Shown: in pieces, positions 59,519 through 64,000 of the stretch
Layout of the letters: every line of letters begins with the position of its first letter
How positions within the stretch are numbered: position 1 is the stretch's first letter
Notes under the pieces: generated by a model
The model's database searches: none
What the model saw: only the letters and a program-made list of their open reading frames with translations
Told to the model about the DNA's origin: nothing
Position numbers and translations under genes: made by a program
Source: Paraburkholderia rhynchosiae
GTDB taxonomy: Bacteria > Pseudomonadota > Gammaproteobacteria > Burkholderiales > Burkholderiaceae
Assembly (NCBI RefSeq): GCF_002879865.1
Contig: NZ_PNXY01000019.1
Span: 62,001-126,000, forward strand
Direction: 5' to 3'
Length of the DNA: 64,000 bases

Positions 59519-62206
59519 TCAACTCTTGCCCCCGCCCTCGCCCGCCGTGGGAATCTGCGGCGGGATCGGCGCAGTCTGGCCGGTCGGCGGCGGTGCCGGA
59601 CGTGGCTCATGTGACACATCGCGCGCCACCACAACAGTTGGATGCCCGGTCCGCATCGGCTGCACTTTCTCGACGTGCTGATGCCTGTGCTCCTGGGCGT
59701 GCTCATGCTCATGCTCGCGCCCGGCTACGTCAGGCATTGGATCGTCCTGTAAAGGCTGCCCCTCACTATCCTTCGACGACGTGAAAAGGCGCATCTGCGG
59801 CACCGGAATCTCGATGCCGGCTTCGTCCATCTTGCGCTTGAGCCGCAGATTGAATGCGCGCGCCACGCTCCATTGCTGCAGCGGCCGCGTCTTGATCTGC
59901 CCTTTGACAACCATCCAGTTGGGATCGAAACGGTCGAGACCCCACACCTCGATCGGCCCGAGCATCTCGCGCCGGTAACGGAAGTCGGCCATCAGATCGG
60001 CGCCGACTTCACGAATCAGTTGCGTGATTTCATCGACGTCGGTGGCGAACGACATCCTCACCTCGAACACCGCGTAAGCAAAGTCGCGCGACAGATTCTT
60101 GACGATCTTGATCTGCGAAAATGGAATCGCGTGGATCGCGCCTTGACCATCGCGCAGCCGCACCGTGCGAATCGACAGATGCTCGACCGTGCCCGCGTGG
60201 CCGCCGTCCACGTCGATCCAGTCGCCCACCGAAATCGTGTCTTCGATGATGATGAAAAGCCCCGTGATCAGGTCGGTCACGAGCGACTGCGCGCCGAAGC
60301 CGATCGCGAGGCCGATCACGCCCGCGCCCGCCAGCAATGGCGTCACGTTGATGCCCAGGTTCGCCGCGGTGACGATGCCGGCGATCGTCATGATGGTCAC
60401 GAGCAGCACATTGCGCACGAGCGGCAACATCGTGCGAGCCCGCATACTGGGACTGCGCGACTTGTTGCGCGCACTGCCTGGATTGAGCGCCTCGGTGATC
60501 GCGGTGTCGACGAGAATCCACAGCAGCCACGCAATGAACACGGTGGCGATGATCGCCGTCACCGCATGCGCGATGCCGCGCGCCGCGACGTTTTCCTCGA
60601 CGACCGCGGCGAGCGATACGCCCCACAAACGCGCCGCCAGCTCGAAGAAAAATAGCCAGATGAACAGTGTCAGCAGGGTGCCGCAAAAACGCAGCAAACG
60701 TGTCAGATAGGGTGAGCGCCGACGCGCGCGCGGGCTGCGCGGACGCGTCATGCGCAGCACGATGGCCGACAGGAAAAACGCCAGCACCAGCAGCAGCGCG
60801 GTCACCACCGAGATCTGCAGCACGTTTTCGCTCGACCCCGAGCCGCCCAGCGTGGCAGCCACCGAGGCCGTCGCCAGCACGAGAACCGGCATGTGCCAGA
60901 GCGCGGCGAGCACCTCGAAGGCATCGGTCGCGGCCTTGTGGTCGTTGCGTTGCTCGTAGGGCCGGTTGCGGATCAGATGCGCGACCGGCCTGCGAAACGC
61001 GAGCGCGAAATAGCCGGTGAGCACGGCGGCCGTCATATTAGCGGCGGTGGAAATCATCGCGGCCAGGTTCGTGCCGAGTTGGTGGGCGACGTCGTAATTG
61101 ACGGCCGCGTCGCCGAGCGCGCCGCACACTCCGACCACGAACAGCAGACGCCGCGCATGGTCGATCAGCAGACGCACCGCGATTCGCCGGTGCCCCGAGC
61201 CGAACAGCGAAAACATGATCAGACAGATCGCCGAAAATACCGCGCCCGCGACAATCGCATACGCGACGACCATGCCGAGCGTGCGGCCGAGCGCGTCGGG
61301 CATGGCGCGCACGAACAGCAGCGCGGCGACGAACGCAATGATCCACGGCCCGACGCGGCGCAGCGCGAAGATCAGCAACTCCCGCGTGGTCGGATTCGGA
61401 TTGAGTCCGATCACGATACCCATGCGACGGTAGAGCCGCTGCTGCAAATAGATCAGCGCGCCGGCGCATGCGCCCCAGCCGGCGAGCATCGCAAACATGG
61501 AGAGCAGAATGCGGCCGAGGCTTTCGTGGCCCTGCCCTGAAATGATCGTGTAAAGCTCGTTGCCGGCTGCGTTAAAACGCCCGCCCCAGTAACGCACAGG
61601 CGTGCGGCCCTCGTGCATGTCGGATTCGAACGACGCGATGCCCGACGCGATCGCGCCGAGCAAGCCGGGGCTCGGTTGCGCGGGTACCGGCGCGATTGGA
61701 CCGACGGTTCGCGATACATCGCGCAGCTTTTTCAGTTGCGCGACGAGCGCGGTGCGCTGCCGGTCATTGTCGAGTGTGGCAATGACGCTGTCGAGCGAGC
61801 GCGAGATTTCCGCCTGGCTTGCGGGCGACGGCGCCGCCGCAGACGCCGACGCCGCGTCTGCAGCCGAGGCGCCGGACACGGCCGAAGCGGGCCCCACCGT
61901 CGCACTGTTGATCAGGCTCTGCAAGGCCGGAATGACGGGCGTGCTGGTGCTGGTGCCGGTGCCGGCGGCCTGCGCGTCGGCGGGCATCCACGCGGCGCAA
62001 AGAATGAGTATGGTGCAGATCGCGACGGCCCAGGCGTTCAGCCAGGCGGGGCCAGGCGCGCGCGCGTGCGCGCCGCTGCGGACGGAGCATCCGATGCGGT
62101 CGGAAAGGCGACGAAATGCAAGACGACGAAATACAGCGTGAATCGACGAGCGCCCGCCGTTTGACGGCGCAGCCTCGGACTCACGCCGCGACGGGCATGA
62201 CTGCAT
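59519..62206 (-). CDS. MscS-family mechanosensitive channel with large N-terminal membrane domain
   Basis: An 895-aa protein. A signal-like hydrophobic segment (WLNAWAVAICTILILCAAWM) is followed by a periplasmic coiled domain (about 95-215: SLDSVIATLDNDRQRTALVAQLKKLRDV). About ten transmembrane helices follow, ending with the pore helix and the canonical MscS motif GLAIGFGAQSLVTDLITGLFIIIEDTISVGDWI. A C-terminal cytoplasmic beta and alpha/beta vestibule and a His/Glu-rich tail (HEHEHAQEHRHQH) complete it. It is a large MscK/YbdG-like version of MscS, opening on membrane tension. The His-rich tail could bind metal. Confidence 0.9.
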   Translation of the reverse strand: MQSCPSRRESEAAPSNGGRSSIHAVFRRLAFRRLSDRIGCSVRSGAHARAPGPAWLNAWAVAICTILILCAAWMPADAQAAGTGTSTSTPVIPALQSLINSATVGPASAVSGASAADAASASAAAPSPASQAEISRSLDSVIATLDNDRQRTALVAQLKKLRDVSRTVGPIAPVPAQPSPGLLGAIASGIASFESDMHEGRTPVRYWGGRFNAAGNELYTIISGQGHESLGRILLSMFAMLAGWGACAGALIYLQQRLYRRMGIVIGLNPNPTTRELLIFALRRVGPWIIAFVAALLFVRAMPDALGRTLGMVVAYAIVAGAVFSAICLIMFSLFGSGHRRIAVRLLIDHARRLLFVVGVCGALGDAAVNYDVAHQLGTNLAAMISTAANMTAAVLTGYFALAFRRPVAHLIRNRPYEQRNDHKAATDAFEVLAALWHMPVLVLATASVAATLGGSGSSENVLQISVVTALLLVLAFFLSAIVLRMTRPRSPRARRRSPYLTRLLRFCGTLLTLFIWLFFFELAARLWGVSLAAVVEENVAARGIAHAVTAIIATVFIAWLLWILVDTAITEALNPGSARNKSRSPSMRARTMLPLVRNVLLVTIMTIAGIVTAANLGINVTPLLAGAGVIGLAIGFGAQSLVTDLITGLFIIIEDTISVGDWIDVDGGHAGTVEHLSIRTVRLRDGQGAIHAIPFSQIKIVKNLSRDFAYAVFEVRMSFATDVDEITQLIREVGADLMADFRYRREMLGPIEVWGLDRFDPNWMVVKGQIKTRPLQQWSVARAFNLRLKRKMDEAGIEIPVPQMRLFTSSKDSEGQPLQDDPMPDVAGREHEHEHAQEHRHQHVEKVQPMRTGHPTVVVARDVSHEPRPAPPPTGQTAPIPPQIPTAGEGGGKS

Positions 62207-62399
62207 GGCAATCCGTGAAAAAAACGGGGAGCCGCCAGTGTAGCCTCAGTTTCACCGCCGGGAACCGGTCATGCGTAACCGATTGTTAGGACGCTTGCAT
62301 GAATTCATGCGGGCGGCATGGATGAAGGACCGCTCACAATGCCTGTCGCGTTGCGGGCCCGCGCGCCGGCCCGCCCGCACCCGCGCAACAGGCTCACGC

Positions 62400-63047
62400 T
62401 CAATAAGCGACCGTCGCGATCTGACGAATGAAACGCCCTTGCTCCAGTTCGTCGACGAACGCTATTGCGTAATCTTCGGCGGAAATGCGGCTGTTGCCCT
62501 GCGCATCGGCGATGAGCGAGTTGGTGCCGGTGCGGAACGTGCCGGTGCGCTCGCCTGGGCTGATGAGCGCGGCCGGCGCGAAGAACGTCCAGTCGAGATC
62601 GGCGACGCCGCGGTAGTAGCCGAACGCGTCGCGATGAGCGAGCGCGACCGGCTTGTAGGCGTCCGGAAAGCCTTCCGTGTCGACGAGTTGCTTGCCCGGC
62701 GCGACTTCAAGCGAACCCGCGCCGCCGACCACGACGAGCCGCTTCAAGCCTGCCGCGCGCACGCCTTCGACTAGCGCGCGGGTCGCCTTGTCCAGCACGC
62801 CGACATCGTCTTGCGGCGGCGCGTAGGCGCTCGCCACCACGTCGTGACCGCGCACCGCCGCGCCGACACTCGCCGCGTCGAGCAAATCGGCCTGCGCCGC
62901 TTTCAGATTCGGCACGTCGGCCGGCACGCGAGCTGGATTGCGCGCCAGCGCCGTCACCTGATGCCCGCGACGGGCCGCTTCCGCCGCAATCCGCGAGCCA
63001 ATCATACCCGTTGCGCCAAACAACGCGATCTTCAACTGTTTGCTCAT
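62400..63047 (-). CDS. NAD(P)H-binding oxidoreductase (YwnB/NmrA-like)
   Basis: A 215-aa atypical SDR-like protein with the dinucleotide motif GATGMIG at 10-16, DVVASAYAPP, RLVVVGGAGSLEV and WTFFAPAALISPGERTGTF. Such proteins bind NAD(P)H and act as reductases or redox sensors; the substrate is unknown. AGGAG lies 8 nt upstream of the ATG. The palindrome TGTAA-N9-TTACA lies 27 nt before the start codon and is also found before the neighbouring Rrf2 gene, so the two genes look like a regulator-target pair as with B. subtilis YwnA/YwnB. Confidence 0.9.
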   Translation of the reverse strand: MSKQLKIALFGATGMIGSRIAAEAARRGHQVTALARNPARVPADVPNLKAAQADLLDAASVGAAVRGHDVVASAYAPPQDDVGVLDKATRALVEGVRAAGLKRLVVVGGAGSLEVAPGKQLVDTEGFPDAYKPVALAHRDAFGYYRGVADLDWTFFAPAALISPGERTGTFRTGTNSLIADAQGNSRISAEDYAIAFVDELEQGRFIRQIATVAY

Positions 63048-63073
63048 TTCAATGCTCCTGTCATAAGCATATA

Positions 63074-63092
63074 TGTAACTGTCTTGATTACA
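63074..63092. promoter_or_regulatory. Operator TGTAA-N9-TTACA before the oxidoreductase gene
   Basis: The core TGTAA...TTACA sits inside a longer perfect inverted repeat, GCATATATGTAA and TTACATATATGC with a 9-nt spacer (63067-63099). Its distance to the oxidoreductase start is 27 nt, overlapping the expected -10 region, so binding would repress. The same core with the same spacing recurs at 63696-63714. Confidence 0.75.
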
Positions 63093-63214
63093 TATATGCG
63101 GGAAAAAAGAGGGGCGTAGCCCCCGTCTTCATTGCTGAACCGACGCGCATGCTTACAGACTCGAAGCACACGCGCCGCATACCGCATTACCTCATACGGC
63201 GAACGGTACTTTAG

Positions 63215-63670
63215 TCACGCGTGCGACCGCCGTTTGCGCTCTCGCGAGCGCTCGGCGCGCCGCAAGTCCGCCGTGGCGTCGGCCAGCGTGCGCTGCGCGA
63301 GCGAGGCTTCCATGGCCTGCTGCGCTTCGTCGATGATTCCGCGCAACACCACCTGAATATTGCGCCCTACCATGCACGCCGGATTTGGCTCCTCGCGATG
63401 AAGCGCGAACAGTTGCGCGTCGTCCACCGCGCGGTACACGTCGAGCAAGGAAATCTGCGCGGGCGCCCGTGCGAGCAGCGCGCCGCCGCCCGCACCGAGT
63501 TGGGAGGTGGTCAGACCCGCCTCCGCGAGCATGGTCAAAAGCCGCCGGATCAGCGCGGGATTCGTGTTCACACTGCCCGCAATCATCTCCGACGAAAGCG
63601 GCGTGCCCTCCTGCAACGACAGCAACGCGAGCACATGCACCGCAAATGCAAACCGGCTACTCGTGTTCAC
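63215..63670 (-). CDS. Rrf2 family transcriptional regulator (YwnA-like)
   Basis: A 151-aa winged-helix regulator: SRFAFAVHVLALLSLQEGTPLSSEMIAGSVNTNPALIRRLLTMLAEAGLTTSQLGAGGGALLARAP. Only one Cys is present, so the Fe-S cluster of IscR/NsrR cannot be formed; this matches the cluster-free YwnA branch, which may sense thiols or aldehydes through a single Cys. The start is GTG at 63670. It is encoded upstream of the oxidoreductase on the same strand, and its own promoter carries the palindrome at 63696-63714, indicating autoregulation. Confidence 0.92.
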   Translation of the reverse strand: MNTSSRFAFAVHVLALLSLQEGTPLSSEMIAGSVNTNPALIRRLLTMLAEAGLTTSQLGAGGGALLARAPAQISLLDVYRAVDDAQLFALHREEPNPACMVGRNIQVVLRGIIDEAQQAMEASLAQRTLADATADLRRAERSRERKRRSHA

Positions 63671-63695
63671 GACGACCCGCCCCGCGACGGCAATG

Positions 63696-63714
63696 TGTAA
63701 CCATCGTAATTACA
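63696..63714. promoter_or_regulatory. Operator TGTAA-N9-TTACA before the Rrf2 gene
   Basis: TGTAA and TTACA with a 9-nt spacer lie 26 nt before the Rrf2 start codon. The surrounding bases match the site upstream of the oxidoreductase gene over AT-TGTAAC--TC-T-ATTACAT. Confidence 0.75.
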
Positions 63715-63786
63715 TTTATCGGCACTGTCAAATGACTTCCACGCGCCGCGATGCGACGCAGCGAATCAAACGGGCACGTGCGCATG

Positions 63787-64000
63787 TCACTTGTCCATCT
63801 GCTTCTGCGCGTCGCCGGTATAGCTCGATCCTGACGACGAAGCCGCGGCGCTCGTCGACGAAGCCGTGCTCTGCGCCGACCATTCCTGCAGCTTGCGTCC
63901 CGCAGTCTCCAGACTCTGCCCCGTCAGCGATGCGGCTTTGCCGAGCTGCGCGTTGGCCGTGCTCGCGGCGTTTTGCAGATTGGCTTGTGCGCTCGAAGCG
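63787..64000 (-). CDS. Ala/Ser-rich protein, C-terminal part (truncated by window edge)
   Basis: An open frame enters from the right edge and ends at the TGA at 63787-63789. The 71 visible residues are Ala-, Ser- and Gln-rich (QLGKAASLTGQSL, GRKLQEWSAQ) and end GDAQKQMDK. The pattern suggests a long amphipathic helix followed by a flexible tail, but the 5' part is missing and no family can be named. Confidence 0.55.
   Translation of the reverse strand, partial: ASSAQANLQNAASTANAQLGKAASLTGQSLETAGRKLQEWSAQSTASSTSAAASSSGSSYTGDAQKQMDK

Overview
The window looks like a piece of the main chromosome of a beta-proteobacterium of the Burkholderia/Paraburkholderia group. It is GC-rich, with a housekeeping block (scpB, rluB, rimP-nusA-infB-rbfA-truB), recCBD, and many genes of a Burkholderiales type. 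No rRNA, tRNA, CRISPR array or complete insertion sequence was seen. All identifications come from reading motifs; no database search was possible.

Region 1 (1-25.5 kb) is an accessory catabolic island in three transcription units. (a) A plus-strand envelope/transport operon: DUF1329 protein, YCF48/BNR-repeat protein and an RND (MMPL) transporter, 53-5201. (b) A minus-strand run of 15 genes from 20559 down to 5319: DUF35 protein, Ltp2-like thiolase-fold protein, three tandem crotonases, a 2,4-dienoyl-CoA-reductase-like SDR, an alpha-methylacyl-CoA racemase, a large/small acyl-CoA dehydrogenase pair, a single acyl-CoA dehydrogenase, another crotonase, a two-domain MaoC hydratase, a second large/small acyl-CoA dehydrogenase pair and a P450cam-like cytochrome P450. 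(c) A divergent plus-strand operon, 20905-25473: acyl-CoA dehydrogenase, MaoC-fold protein, CaiB/BaiF CoA-transferase, BadH-like dehydrogenase and BadI-like ring-cleaving hydrolase. Together these read as a beta-oxidation-style pathway for a branched alicyclic (terpenoid-, steroid- or naphthenate-like) acid. Side-chain or branch processing and post-cleavage beta-oxidation would lie on the minus strand and ring opening on the plus strand. The true substrate is unknown, and no acyl-CoA ligase, ordinary thiolase, P450 redox partner or regulator gene is present in the window.

Region 2 (25.6-35.7 kb) is the conserved translation/transcription and chromosome-segregation block on the minus strand: scpB, rluB, then rimP-nusA-infB, rbfA, truB. 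A promoter, a leader of about 80 nt and a strong intrinsic terminator precede rimP, which suggests either an attenuator or a small RNA. A second strong hairpin terminator separates infB from rbfA.

Region 3 (36-45 kb) holds an aminotransferase, a LysR regulator, a transposase-domain remnant, several small secreted or hypothetical proteins, a YdcF-family protein, an ABM monooxygenase, an EAL phosphodiesterase and the ribosome-rescue factor ArfB.

Region 4 (45.4-55 kb) is recC-recB-recD, tightly coupled by 4-nt overlaps. recD carries a long in-frame hexanucleotide microsatellite. Region 5 (55-64 kb) holds an FUSC-family transporter, a one-helix membrane protein, a divergent Lrp regulator/cysteine-dioxygenase pair, a large MscS-type channel, an NAD(P)-binding oxidoreductase with an Rrf2 regulator sharing a repeated palindromic operator, and the 3' end of an Ala-rich protein at the edge.
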